The translations under genes and the position numbers were made by a program. Shown piece by piece: positions 24,743 through 34,917 of a stretch of 64,000 nucleotides of DNA. Under the pieces are notes generated by a model. The model did no database searches, was not told where the DNA came from, and saw nothing but the letters and a program-made list of their open reading frames with translations. Location: positions 967,975 through 1,031,974 of the forward strand of contig NZ_LR732816.1 in the NCBI RefSeq assembly GCF_902506205.1, read 5' to 3'. The DNA is from Brevundimonas sp. G8 (lineage in GTDB: Bacteria > Pseudomonadota > Alphaproteobacteria > Caulobacterales > Caulobacteraceae). How positions within the stretch are numbered: position 1 is the first letter of the stretch; each line of letters opens with the position of its first letter.

Positions 24743-25809
24743 TGGGCGCCGATCCGTTTCAGAACCTGTTCGACGTGATCGATCGGCACGTCCGGCAGGA
24801 CGCCGTGGCCCAGGTTGAAGATCCACGGTCCCTGCCCCCAGGCCTCCATCAGCTGATCGACGCGGCGGTCCAGCAGGTCGCCGCCCGCGCGCAACAACAG
24901 CGGGTCCAGCGCGCCCTGGATCGGCTTGATCTGCTGCACCCGTTTGCCGACCTCCAATGGACAGGCGGTGTCCAGGGCGACGGCGTCGACCTCAACCTCC
25001 TGCGCATACCGCTCTGCAAGCGCCGCAGAGCCCCGTGGGAAGCCGACCAGGGGCACGGTGACACCCAGCTCCCGCGTGCGCCTGACAAGCGCCTGGTGGG
25101 GCTTCAGGACCAGTCTTTCGAACAGATCGTCGGGAAGTCCCTCGGCCCAGCTCTCGAAGATCTTCAACACCTGGGCGCCAGCGTCGGCCTGCATCTTCAG
25201 ATACCGGGCCGTGGCCTCGACCAGCACCTCCAGCGTCTCGTCCACGCGCTTGGGATCGGCATAGGCATAGGTCCGGGCCTGGGCGCGTTCCCCCTTGCCG
25301 ATGGTGCGGTGTTCGCCGTCCAGCATATAGGTCGCCACCGTCCAGGGCGCGCCAGCGAACCCGATCAAGGCGCGTTCAGGCTCGAGAGCCGCACGCACGA
25401 TCGACAGGGTCTCCCCCACGGACGACAGGTACTCGCCCGCCCCCGCCGCCAGTTCCGCCATCCGACCGGGAATGGGCATCTCGCCGAGCCTTGGCCCCTC
25501 GCCCGTCTCGAACCAGACGTCCTGGCCCAGGGCGCGGGGGATCAGCAGAATGTCGGCGAAGACGATGGCCGCATCGAAGCCGAACCTTCGCATCGGCTGC
25601 AGGGTCGCCTCGGCCGCCATCTCGGGGTTCAGGCAGAAGGCGATGAAGTCGGGCGCCTCGGCCCGCAGGCGGCGATACTCCGGCAAGTAACGCCCCGCCT
25701 GACGCATGAACCAGACCGGCGGACGCTCCAACGTCTCTCCTCGGAGAGCCCGGATCATCATGGGCACATCTTGGGGCGTCTGATCGGCGTTCTGGGTCGG
25801 ATCGGTCAT
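24739..25809 (-). CDS. hemE: uroporphyrinogen decarboxylase
   Basis: HemE (356 residues) converts uroporphyrinogen III to coproporphyrinogen III. Signature motifs are RPPVWFMRQAGRYLPEYR (near residue 34), FADILLIPRALGQ, the GFAGAPWTVATYM segment and FNLGHGVLP near the C-terminus. It is the first gene left of the origin region and heads the hemE-hemH-hemJ operon. In Caulobacter crescentus the hemE promoter lies inside the origin, so hemE transcription there is linked to the initiation region. Confidence 0.97.
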   Translation of the reverse strand: MTDPTQNADQTPQDVPMMIRALRGETLERPPVWFMRQAGRYLPEYRRLRAEAPDFIAFCLNPEMAAEATLQPMRRFGFDAAIVFADILLIPRALGQDVWFETGEGPRLGEMPIPGRMAELAAGAGEYLSSVGETLSIVRAALEPERALIGFAGAPWTVATYMLDGEHRTIGKGERAQARTYAYADPKRVDETLEVLVEATARYLKMQADAGAQVLKIFESWAEGLPDDLFERLVLKPHQALVRRTRELGVTVPLVGFPRGSAALAERYAQEVEVDAVALDTACPLEVGKRVQQIKPIQGALDPLLLRAGGDLLDRRVDQLMEAWGQGPWIFNLGHGVLPDVPIDHVEQVLKRIGAQ

Positions 25810-26004
25810 GCCGGACGATTAAGGTCACAGCCCCCCGCTCTCAATCCCTAATCAGATTAAGAATTAAAAGATTCGAAGTGGCAGGTAGGGCAGTGGAATG
25901 GCGGGGATGACTTCAGGACGGCCGGCGGAACAAAAGCGGATATCCACGCCCCGCGGATCCTTAACGGGGACGCCGTGGGCGACAATCCTGCCGGTGGACA
26001 ATCC

Positions 26005-26019
26005 CTAACGAAACCTTAA
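26005..26019. promoter_or_regulatory. CtrA-like site in the origin
   Basis: CTAA-N7-TTAA matches seven of eight fixed positions of the CtrA consensus TTAA-N7-TTAA. Confidence 0.5.
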
Positions 26020-26058
26020 CAAGCAAGGGTTTGCGGGGACTTGCGCCTGTGAGCACGG

Positions 26059-26083
26059 TTAAACGGCGTTAACCCTTCGTTAG
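26059..26083. promoter_or_regulatory. overlapping CtrA-like sites in the origin
   Basis: TTAA (26059-26062), TTAA (26069-26072) and TTAG (26080-26083) are spaced 6 and 7 nt apart; the second pair fits TTAA-N7-TTAA with one mismatch. The site lies 2 nt from the best DnaA box, so CtrA and DnaA binding could compete. Confidence 0.55.
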
Positions 26084-26085
26084 GA

Positions 26086-26094
26086 TTTTCCACA
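26086..26094 (+). other. DnaA box (best match in the origin)
   Basis: TTTTCCACA matches the consensus TTATCCACA at eight of nine positions. Weaker boxes are ATATCCACG at 25940-25948 and TTGTCCACC on the minus strand at 25993-26001. Confidence 0.6.
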
Positions 26095-26259
26095 GCGATG
26101 GAGAAACCGGTTTTCCGCCTTGGGATGATCCGCCCTCGGATGGGGATCGCCATCCACCGTCATCCCCGCTCGCAGGCCGGGCGAGGAGCGGCTAAGGAAA
26201 ACGGCGCCCCGACGGTCCAACGCCGTCCCCTAACTTTCAACAGGGAGACAGACAGTCCC

Positions 26260-27129
26260 ATGAGCCCTGCGAGACCTTCGGGACCGGCCCGTCTGGCCAC
26301 CTATTTCCATGTTCATCTGGTGTCGGATTCCACCGGCGAGACACTGAACGCCATGGCCAAGGCGGTGACGGCGCGCTTCGACGGCGTCATCCCCATCGAG
26401 CACATCTACGCCCTGGTTCGATCCGACAAGCAGATGGATCGGGTGCTTCAGGAGGTGGAGGCTGCGCCGGGCGTGGTTCTGCACACCCTGGTGGACCGTG
26501 AGCTGCGCGAACAGCTGGAAGAAGGCTGCCGCCGTCTGGACATGCCCCAGATCGGGGCGCTGGATCCCCTGGTGGGGGCCATGTCGCGCTATCTCGGCGC
26601 CGCCCTGTCCACGCGCGTCGGGGCCCAACACGCCTTGGACCACGACTATTTCAACCGGATCGCGGCGCTAGATTACGCCATGGCCTATGACGACGGCCAG
26701 GGCTCGCTGGACCAGCTGGAGGGCGCGGACGTGGTGCTGTGCGGGGTCAGCCGGACATCCAAGACCCCGACCTGCATCTATCTGGCCCATCGCGGCATCC
26801 GGGCCGCGAATGTGCCCCTGGTGCCAGGTCAGGAAGATGGTGAGCGGCTGACGAAGCTGAAGAAGCCGCTAGTGATCGGCCTGACGGTTTCGCCCGACCG
26901 GCTGGTGCAGATCCGTCGCAATCGGATCGACAATCTGAACGCCAACCAGTCGTCCAACTACACTGATCAGGACGCCGTCCGCGACGAGACCATCAAGGCG
27001 CGACGGGCCTTCGAACGGCGCGGCTGGCCGACCATCGACGTAACCCGCCGCTCGGTCGAGGAAACGGCGGCGGCGATCACCAACCTGCTCAGCGAGCATC
27101 GCAACCACAAGATCGGGACGACCTGGTAG
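26260..27129 (+). CDS. ppsR: pyruvate, water dikinase / PPDK regulatory protein (DUF299, PPSR)
   Basis: This 289-residue bifunctional kinase/pyrophosphorylase type regulates PEP synthase or pyruvate-phosphate dikinase by ADP-dependent phosphorylation. The motifs FHVHLVSDSTGETLN (near residue 15), the P-loop-like GVSRTSKTPTCIYLA (near 155) and RRSVEETAAAI near the C-terminus are diagnostic. The ATG at 26260 was preferred to an in-frame start at 26098 inside the origin because homology begins near LATYFHVH; AGGGAG lies 12 nt upstream. It starts the ppsR-maf-aroE-coaE operon. Confidence 0.94.
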   Translation: MSPARPSGPARLATYFHVHLVSDSTGETLNAMAKAVTARFDGVIPIEHIYALVRSDKQMDRVLQEVEAAPGVVLHTLVDRELREQLEEGCRRLDMPQIGALDPLVGAMSRYLGAALSTRVGAQHALDHDYFNRIAALDYAMAYDDGQGSLDQLEGADVVLCGVSRTSKTPTCIYLAHRGIRAANVPLVPGQEDGERLTKLKKPLVIGLTVSPDRLVQIRRNRIDNLNANQSSNYTDQDAVRDETIKARRAFERRGWPTIDVTRRSVEETAAAITNLLSEHRNHKIGTTW

Positions 27130-27723
27130 ATGAATGAGACCCTCATTCTCGCGTCCAAGAGCGCCGCCCGTCGCGCCATGCTGGAAAACGCTGGCGTCGC
27201 CTTCGAGGTGCGGGTCGCCAATGTGGACGAAGACGCGATCAAGGCCGTGTCCGGCGATCTGGATGCGGCGGCCCTGGCGGTGCGCTTGGCGGAGGCCAAA
27301 GCCTTGGCCGTGTCGCGCGATGACGAAACCGCCTGGGTGCTGGGCTCGGACCAGACCCTGGCCTTCGATGGCGGCCTGGTGTCCAAGGCGAAATCGCTAG
27401 ATGCGGCGCGCGAGCGGCTGAAAGCCATGCGCGGCAAGTCGCACCAGCTGCATTCCGGCGCCGCCCTGGCGACCAAGGGTCAGATCGTCTGGTCCGGCGT
27501 CGATACGGTCGAGATGCGAATGCGGGATTTCTCGGACGCCTTCCTCGACGCCTATCTGGCGGCGGAAGGCGAGGACCTGCTGTCCTGCGTCGGCTCCTAC
27601 CGGCTGGAGGGCCTGGGGTCTCAGCTGTTCGAGGCCGTGGACGGCGACTATTTCACCGTCCTGGGCCTGCCCCTGTGGCCTGTGCTGGCCGAACTGCGGC
27701 GGGCGGGAGTGATCGCGGCATGA
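27130..27723 (+). CDS. maf: Maf family nucleoside triphosphate pyrophosphatase
   Basis: The 197-residue Maf protein removes modified or canonical NTPs and affects septum formation when overexpressed in Bacillus. ILASKSAARRAMLENAG (residues 5-21), the metal/substrate motif VLGSDQTLAFDG near 76 and SCVGSYRLEGLGSQLFE near 152 are typical. It begins immediately after the ppsR stop and overlaps aroE by 4 nt (ATGA). Substrate class (dTTP/UTP or 7-methyl-GTP type) is not assigned. Confidence 0.93.
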   Translation: MNETLILASKSAARRAMLENAGVAFEVRVANVDEDAIKAVSGDLDAAALAVRLAEAKALAVSRDDETAWVLGSDQTLAFDGGLVSKAKSLDAARERLKAMRGKSHQLHSGAALATKGQIVWSGVDTVEMRMRDFSDAFLDAYLAAEGEDLLSCVGSYRLEGLGSQLFEAVDGDYFTVLGLPLWPVLAELRRAGVIAA

Positions 27724-28550
27724 GCGTCCATCGCATTACCGGCGCCGCAATAGTCGCCGGGATCGCCGGCAATCCGGTGGCCCATTCGCTCAGTCCGGTG
27801 ATCCACAATGCCTGGCTGGCGGCGGGCGACATCGACGGCGCCTATGTCCCCTTCGCCCCCGCCAATGCAGCCGGGTTCGAGGCCTTGGTCGCGGCCGGGC
27901 GCGCCGGGCTGATCTCTGGACTGAACGTCACCGCCCCATTCAAGGAACAGGCCTTCGCCTTGGCCGACGCGGCGACAGCGGCGGCGCGGCTGACATCCTC
28001 GGCCAACATCCTGACGTTCGACGACGGTCGCGTATCCGCCGACAGCTCCGACGGCGTCGGACTGATGCGGGGTCTGAAGGAACAGGCGCCGGAACTAAAC
28101 GTCGCCGGGCGGCCGGTGGTCATGCTGGGCGCCGGCGGTGCGGCCCGCGCCGGGTCGGGCGCCCTGGTCGAGGCCGGGGCCGAGGTTCGTATCGTCAATC
28201 GGTCGCCGGAACGGGCCCAGGCTCTCGCCGCCGATCTCGGGCCATCTGTGCGGGTCATGGCGGCGGCGGACGCTTTTGATGGCGCGGTCCTGGTCATCAA
28301 TGCGCTCAGCGTTCCGCCGCAGATCGATTTCGACCGGATCGCGCCGGGCACGGTGGTGATGGACATGACCTACAAGCCGCTGGCCACCCCGTTCCTGACG
28401 GCGGCGCGGGCGCGCGGATTGCCGACGGTGGATGGTCTGGCCATGCTGATCGGCCAGGCAGCGCCCTCGTTCGAGGCCCTGTTCCGCCGCCCCCCGCCGC
28501 CGTTGGACCTGCGCGCCTTGCTAATGAGCCATCTGGGCGAGACGGCATGA
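27720..28550 (+). CDS. aroE: shikimate 5-dehydrogenase
   Basis: AroE (276 residues) reduces 3-dehydroshikimate with NADPH in aromatic amino-acid synthesis. The substrate motif [14 protein letters not shown] (near residue 18), the catalytic lysine in [10 protein letters not shown] (near 71), the NADP motif [12 protein letters not shown] near 134 and NRSPERA are present. Overlaps on both sides (maf and coaE, each ATGA) indicate a tightly coupled operon. Confidence 0.96.
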   Translation: MSVHRITGAAIVAGIAGNPVAHSLSPVIHNAWLAAGDIDGAYVPFAPANAAGFEALVAAGRAGLISGLNVTAPFKEQAFALADAATAAARLTSSANILTFDDGRVSADSSDGVGLMRGLKEQAPELNVAGRPVVMLGAGGAARAGSGALVEAGAEVRIVNRSPERAQALAADLGPSVRVMAAADAFDGAVLVINALSVPPQIDFDRIAPGTVVMDMTYKPLATPFLTAARARGLPTVDGLAMLIGQAAPSFEALFRRPPPPLDLRALLMSHLGETA

Positions 28551-29179
28551 TCCTGCTTGGTCTCACCGGCTCCATCGGCATGGGCAAGTCCACGACGACG
28601 GCCATGTTCGCCGATCTAGGGGCCGTCGTCTGGAACGCCGACGACGCGGTGCATCGCCTCTATGCCCTTGGCGGCGCAGCGGTCGAGCCAGTGGGTGAGG
28701 CGTTTCCCGGCGTGGTGGAGGACGGCGCCGTGAACCGCACGCGGCTGGCCGAGGCCCTGGGTCGCGACGAGACTGGCTTTCGCCGGCTGGAAGCCATCGT
28801 CCATCCTCTGGTCGCCCAGGGGCGGGCGGCGGATCTTGAGGCGGCGCGCGCTGCGGGAACCCGGTTGGCGGTCCTCGACATCCCCCTGCTGTTCGAGACC
28901 GGGGGTGACAAGGCCGTCGACGCCGTGGTCGTCGTCACAGCCGACGCCGCGATCCAGGCCGAGCGCGTCCTGGCCCGTCCCGGCATGACGCGCGAACGGT
29001 TCGACGCCATCCTCGCGCGCCAGATGCCGGACGCCGAAAAGCGTGCGCGAGCGGATTTCGTGATCGACACCGGCCGGGGCCTCGATGCCGCGCGGGCGGA
29101 TGTGGAGGTGATTGTAACCACCGTCCTGGACCCGTCGTGGATATCTCCCCGGCGCGGCGCGGCGGGCCTTTCGCACTGA
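28547..29179 (+). CDS. coaE: dephospho-CoA kinase
   Basis: CoaE (210 residues) performs the final phosphorylation in coenzyme A synthesis. The P-loop [13 protein letters not shown] (residues 4-16), DDAVHRLYA near 31, HPLVAQGR and [10 protein letters not shown] near 110 match the family. The ATG overlaps the aroE stop. The C-terminal tail after [10 protein letters not shown] is short and variable. dnaQ follows after 24 nt. Confidence 0.96.
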   Translation: MILLGLTGSIGMGKSTTTAMFADLGAVVWNADDAVHRLYALGGAAVEPVGEAFPGVVEDGAVNRTRLAEALGRDETGFRRLEAIVHPLVAQGRAADLEAARAAGTRLAVLDIPLLFETGGDKAVDAVVVVTADAAIQAERVLARPGMTRERFDAILARQMPDAEKRARADFVIDTGRGLDAARADVEVIVTTVLDPSWISPRRGAAGLSH

Positions 29180-29203
29180 GGCGAATGCCGCCATTAAGGA
29201 GAC

Positions 29204-29926
29204 ATGGCGCGCGAAATCGTTCTGGATACCGAGACCACCGGCTTCGACCCCAAGACGGGCGATCGGCTGATCGAGGTCGGCTGTATCGAGATTCAGGATC
29301 TGCTGCCGACCGGCCGCACCTTCCACCGCTTCGTCAATCCCGAGCGGCTGATCCCGCCCGACGCGATCCGGGTTCACGGCATCACCGACGACAAGGTCAA
29401 GGATGCGCCGAAGTTCGCCGAGATCGCCGACGACCTGATCGAATTCATCGGCGACGCGCAGATGATCGCGCACAATGCCGCCTTCGACCGCAACTTCATC
29501 GACCATGAGTACAAGCTGTGCGGCCGGCCGATCACGGGCGAGGCGCGCTGGATCGACACGCTGAAACTGGCCCAGACCCGGTTTCCGGGCATGCCCAACT
29601 CGCTGGACGCCCTATGCAAACGCTACAAGGTGTCGCTGGTGGAGCGGACGCTGCACGGCGCCCTGATCGACGCCCGTCTGCTGGCCGAGGTCTATCTGGA
29701 GCTTCGCGGCGGCAAGGAGCGGGTGCTGGACCTGTCGTCCGGCCCGGTCGGTCGTGGTCCCGGCGGCGTCGTGGAAACCGCCGCCTATGGCCAGCGTCCG
29801 CGCCCGTTGGCGCTGCGCTCCACACCCGAGGAACAGGCCGCGCACGTCGCCTTCCTGGCCAAGGCGCTGAAGGACCGCTCGCTATGGGAGGCCTATGGCC
29901 TGCCGGCGCAGGACGACGCGGCCTAG
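29204..29926 (+). CDS. dnaQ: DNA polymerase III epsilon subunit (3'-5' proofreading exonuclease)
   Basis: DnaQ (240 residues) proofreads DNA for the replicative polymerase. The DEDDh exonuclease motifs are ExoI LDTETTGFDP (residues 6-15), VHGITDDKV, ExoII HNAAFDRNFID near 89, and ExoIII HGALIDARLLAEVY near 153. The C-terminal tail after residue 180 would carry the alpha-subunit contact. AAGGAG precedes the ATG. It ends the plus-strand operon running away from the origin and is convergent with dapB. Confidence 0.96.
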   Translation: MAREIVLDTETTGFDPKTGDRLIEVGCIEIQDLLPTGRTFHRFVNPERLIPPDAIRVHGITDDKVKDAPKFAEIADDLIEFIGDAQMIAHNAAFDRNFIDHEYKLCGRPITGEARWIDTLKLAQTRFPGMPNSLDALCKRYKVSLVERTLHGALIDARLLAEVYLELRGGKERVLDLSSGPVGRGPGGVVETAAYGQRPRPLALRSTPEEQAAHVAFLAKALKDRSLWEAYGLPAQDDAA

Positions 29927-29983
29927 TCGCTAGAACACCAAGCTCAGAGCGCTCAAGTCGAGAGCGACCGCAGAGCCTGTCCT

Positions 29984-30007
29984 CGGGCCGATCAAAGATC
30001 GGACCCG
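29984..30007. terminator. possible bidirectional hairpin between dnaQ and dapB
   Basis: CGGGCCGATC and GATCGG-A-CCCG form a 10-bp stem with an AAA loop and one bulged base in the 116-nt convergent gap. It has no T tract, so it may only stabilise 3' ends. Confidence 0.35.
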
Positions 30008-30042
30008 GGCGGAACGTAGCGCGGCGCGTCAGCGCCTAGGCA

Positions 30043-30792
30043 TCAAGCCTGACGGAAGCCCAACACATCCTGCATGTCGTAGAGGCCGGTCTTGCGCGTG
30101 CGTACCCAGGCGGCGGCGGCGACGGCGCCGCGTGCGAACAGCGAACGGTCGATGGCCGAGTGGCTTAGGGTCAGGACCTCGTCCTCGGAGGCGAACAGGA
30201 CCGTATGTTCGCCGATGATGCCGCCAGCGCGGATCGAAGAGAAGCCGATCTTGCCGCTCTCGCGCTCGCCTTGCACGCCGTCATAGGGTTTGGATTGAAG
30301 GTCCGCCAGGTCCGCGAAACGACCCTCGGCGGCGGCTTCGCCCAGCATCAGGGCGGTGCCGGAAGGCGAGTCGACCTTGCGGCGGTGGTGGGCCTCGGTG
30401 ATCTCGATGTCCCAGTCCTGAGCGTCCAGACGCTGGGCCGCGTGTTGCACAAGGCCGATCAGGATGTTCACGCCCAGCGAGAAGTTGCCGCTCTTGACGA
30501 TGGCGATCTTCTCGGCGGCCTTCATCAGCTCGGCCTCCTGCTCGGCCGTAAAGCCTGTGGAGCCGATGACCAGGGCCGGGCCGCCGCGTTCCGCAGCACT
30601 TTGAGCCAGCGACACCGAGGCGTCGGGCGTCGAGAAGTCGATGATCACGTCGCACAGCGACAGATCGGCGGTTTCGCCCCAATCGAAGCGGGCGGCGACC
30701 ACCACGTCCTCGCGGGCGTCCAGCACTTGGGAAACCGCACGACCCATCCGGCCGCGATAGCCGGAAATGCCGGCGTGGAAGATTGCGCTCAA
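30043..30792 (-). CDS. dapB: 4-hydroxy-tetrahydrodipicolinate reductase
   Basis: DapB (249 residues) reduces the DapA product on the way to diaminopimelate and lysine. The nucleotide motif GISGYRGRMGRAV (near residue 8), the GSTGFTAEQ segment and the active-site EAHHRRKVDSPSGTAL near 145 are characteristic. It overlaps the dnaJ stop by 4 nt (ATGA), so it is the third gene of a dnaK-dnaJ-dapB run, although a terminator follows dnaK. Confidence 0.95.
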   Translation of the reverse strand: MSAIFHAGISGYRGRMGRAVSQVLDAREDVVVAARFDWGETADLSLCDVIIDFSTPDASVSLAQSAAERGGPALVIGSTGFTAEQEAELMKAAEKIAIVKSGNFSLGVNILIGLVQHAAQRLDAQDWDIEITEAHHRRKVDSPSGTALMLGEAAAEGRFADLADLQSKPYDGVQGERESGKIGFSSIRAGGIIGEHTVLFASEDEVLTLSHSAIDRSLFARGAVAAAAWVRTRKTGLYDMQDVLGFRQA

Positions 30793-31994
30793 GCCGCCGT
30801 CTCTTTCGATCCGTCCGCGTCCTGATTGCCCAGGATGTCGGCCCAGAAGCGCTTCGCCTTTCCGGCGAAGCTGGAGTTGCGAGGGTTCTGCCCCTCGCCG
30901 AACGACAGGGCAAGCTCTTCCAGCAACTCCCGCTGGCGCGCGGTCAGATCAGTGGGCGTCTCGACGAACAGCTCGACCACCAGGTCGCCCCGGTTGCGGC
31001 CGTTCAGATGGGGCATGCCCTTGCCCTTGATGCGGACGGTCTTGCCGGTCTGGGCGCCGGCCGGCACCGTGACGGCGGCCCTGCACTTGCCGTCGCAGGC
31101 GGCCGACACCAGGCAAGGCGCATCGATCTCGCCGCCCAGGGCCGCCACCGTCATCGGCACGGGCACGGTGACCAGCAGGTCCAGGTTGTCGCGCTCGAAC
31201 AGATCGTGCGGCGTCACCGAGAGGAAGACATACAGGTCGCCGCGCGGTCCGCCGCGCTGGCCCGCATCGCCTTCGCCCGACAGTCGGATGCGCGAGCCGT
31301 CGTCCACGCCGGCCGGGATCTTCAGGTTCAGGGTGCGGTTTTTGCGAACCTGGCCGTGACCGTGGCAGGTCGTGCACGGATCGGCGATCATCTGGCCCTG
31401 GCCGTGGCAGCGGGGGCAGGTGCGTTCGACCTGGAAGAAGCCGTTGGCCTGGCGCACGCGACCGGCGCCCTGGCAGGTGGTGCAGGTGACGGGCTTGGTG
31501 CCCGGCTTGGCGCCCGATCCCTCGCAGGTGTCGCAGGTCATGGTCGAGGGGATGTCGATCTCGACGTCCTCGCCCTTGTAGGCCTGCTCCAGGGTTATCT
31601 CCAGATCGTAGCGCAGGTCCGAGCCGCGACGCGGTCCGCCCTGTTGGCCCCGACCCTGCTGGCGACCACCGAAAGCGTCTCCGAACGCATCGCCGAACAC
31701 CTGGGAGAAGATGTCGTTGATGTCCGAAAAGCCCTGCTGGCCCTGTCCGAAGGGATTGCCGCCGCCGCCGCCGTTCACGCCCGCATGGCCGAACCGGTCA
31801 TAGGCCGCGCGCTTGTTCTCGTCCGACAGGACCGTATAGGCCTCGGACACTTCCTTGAACTGCGCCATCGACTCTTCCGAGCCGCCGTTGCGGTCCGGGT
31901 GATGGATCATGGCCAGCTTGCGATAGGCGGCCTTCAGACCGGGCGCGTCGATCGTGCGTTCGACGCCCAGAACCTCGTAATAATCACGCGCCAT
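30789..31994 (-). CDS. dnaJ: chaperone protein DnaJ
   Basis: DnaJ (401 residues) is the Hsp40 co-chaperone of DnaK. The J domain with HHPDRN (near residue 33), a Gly/Phe-rich linker (GGGGGNPFGQGQQGF near 76), four CxxCxGxG zinc repeats (CDTCEGSG, CTTCQGAG, CPRCHGQG, CTTCHGHG, residues 146-210) and the C-terminal substrate domains are all present, making it a type I DnaJ. It is downstream of dnaK on the same strand. Confidence 0.97.
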   Translation of the reverse strand: MARDYYEVLGVERTIDAPGLKAAYRKLAMIHHPDRNGGSEESMAQFKEVSEAYTVLSDENKRAAYDRFGHAGVNGGGGGNPFGQGQQGFSDINDIFSQVFGDAFGDAFGGRQQGRGQQGGPRRGSDLRYDLEITLEQAYKGEDVEIDIPSTMTCDTCEGSGAKPGTKPVTCTTCQGAGRVRQANGFFQVERTCPRCHGQGQMIADPCTTCHGHGQVRKNRTLNLKIPAGVDDGSRIRLSGEGDAGQRGGPRGDLYVFLSVTPHDLFERDNLDLLVTVPVPMTVAALGGEIDAPCLVSAACDGKCRAAVTVPAGAQTGKTVRIKGKGMPHLNGRNRGDLVVELFVETPTDLTARQRELLEELALSFGEGQNPRNSSFAGKAKRFWADILGNQDADGSKETAA

Positions 31995-32106
31995 CGGGCG
32001 TCCGTCCTCATACTTCCCCTGCCGTTCGCCTCAGATCTCTGCGGACCCTGGAGGAAAACGGTGTCCCGGCTGACATGGGGGCCGGGACGAACGATGCAAG
32101 TTTCAG

Positions 32107-32141
32107 AAAAAGGCCCCGCCTATCGCAAGACAAGCGGGGCC
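32107..32141 (-). terminator. intrinsic terminator after dnaK
   Basis: On the minus strand GGCCCCGC (32141-32134) pairs with GCGGGGCC (32119-32112), followed by five T residues (32111-32107), 27 nt past the dnaK stop. It should attenuate read-through into dnaJ. Confidence 0.8.
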
Positions 32142-32167
32142 GTATCATTTCAGCGCACTGTGGCGGA

Positions 32168-34075
<1,908 letters not shown>

Positions 34076-34214
34076 GTGTTCTTCAGTCTCTCTCGTTCAG
34101 CGGGCGATGCGGCGGCCTTCGAAGAAGCGCCGCGCGTGACCGCCCCCGGTTGGGTTGGCGTGGATCAGGCTGGATAGCCCCAAGTTTCGCGGGGTTTCTC
34201 CGAAGCTGGCCCCG

Positions 34215-34242
34215 ATATGGGAAAATCCCCTAGGCCTGCAAG
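34215..34242 (-). promoter_or_regulatory. sigma32 (RpoH)-type heat-shock promoter of dnaK
   Basis: On the minus strand CTTGCA (34242-34237) and CCCATAT (34221-34215) are 15 nt apart, matching the CTTGAA / CCCCATNT pattern of RpoH promoters. The predicted 5' leader before the dnaK ATG is about 130 nt. Confidence 0.65.
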
Positions 34243-34296
34243 GGCGTTCTTCGATTCGGAGGTCCGTCACGGGCTGATTCCGGCGAGGATCAGAGA

Positions 34297-34914
34297 ATGT
34301 CCACGATTTCAGAGGTCACAACTAGGGTGGCGGGCTTTCGGCTGTGGCCGGGGGCGCTCGATGCGGCGGCGCAGGCCAATCTGGTCGCCGAGGTGTTCGC
34401 GCGGCTGGATCAGGCTCCGCTCTATCGACCCATTACGCCGGGTGGCCGGCCGTTCTCGGTGATGATGAGCAATTTCGGACCGCTGGGCTGGGTCTCGGAT
34501 CGAAGCGGTTATCGCTATCAGGCGACCCATCCCGAGACGGCCCGGCCTTGGCCCGCGATCCCGCAGGTTTTGCTAGACCTGTGGAACGCCACGGTCGGTT
34601 GGCCAGCGCCGCCGGACGCCTGTCTGGTCAATCTGTATCGCGAGAGCGCGAAGATGGGCCTGCATCAGGATAAGGACGAGGCCGATCTGGGCGCGCCGGT
34701 GCTGTCTGTGTCGCTGGGCGACGCGGCCATGTTCCGCATCGGCGCGGCCGAAGGCGGGCGCACCACGACGCTGAAGTTGGAAAGCGGCGATGTCTGCGCC
34801 CTGACTGGCTCGGCGCGACTGGCCCGGCACGGGATCGACCGCGTGCTGGAGGGCTCGTCGCGCCTGATCCCCGGCGGCGGGCGGCTGAACCTGACGCTGC
34901 GTTGCGCGGGCTGA
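34297..34914 (+). CDS. alkB: alpha-ketoglutarate-dependent DNA dioxygenase AlkB
   Basis: AlkB (205 residues) repairs 1-methyladenine and 3-methylcytosine by oxidative demethylation. The Fe(II) ligands are seen in LHQDKDE (HxD, near residue 129) and in RHGIDRV (near 177), followed by the 2-oxoglutarate-binding RLNLTLR at the C-terminus. NLYRESAKMG before the HxD is typical. It is divergent from dnaK and convergent with the siderophore-reductase gene, and no ada-like regulator is adjacent. Confidence 0.94.
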   Translation: MSTISEVTTRVAGFRLWPGALDAAAQANLVAEVFARLDQAPLYRPITPGGRPFSVMMSNFGPLGWVSDRSGYRYQATHPETARPWPAIPQVLLDLWNATVGWPAPPDACLVNLYRESAKMGLHQDKDEADLGAPVLSVSLGDAAMFRIGAAEGGRTTTLKLESGDVCALTGSARLARHGIDRVLEGSSRLIPGGGRLNLTLRCAG

Positions 34915-34917
34915 ACG

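Larger units (their letters stand above)
25815..26259. other. oriC: probable chromosomal replication origin (oriC / Cori-like)
   Basis: This 450-nt gap separates hemE (minus) and ppsR/DUF299 (plus), exactly the location of the Caulobacter crescentus origin. It contains an AT-rich stretch (25842-25874), three DnaA-box-like nonamers (25940-25948, 25993-26001 on minus, 26086-26094), paired TTAA elements resembling CtrA sites between 26005 and 26083, and a GANTC CcrM site at 25870-25874. Genes on both sides are transcribed away from it, and parAB/parS lie 4-9 kb to the left. Confidence 0.85.

Noticed and set aside
26098..26259. N-terminal extension of PpsR
   Set aside because: It would be encoded inside the origin region, is not similar to the family and leaves the Shine-Dalgarno sequence before 26260 unused.
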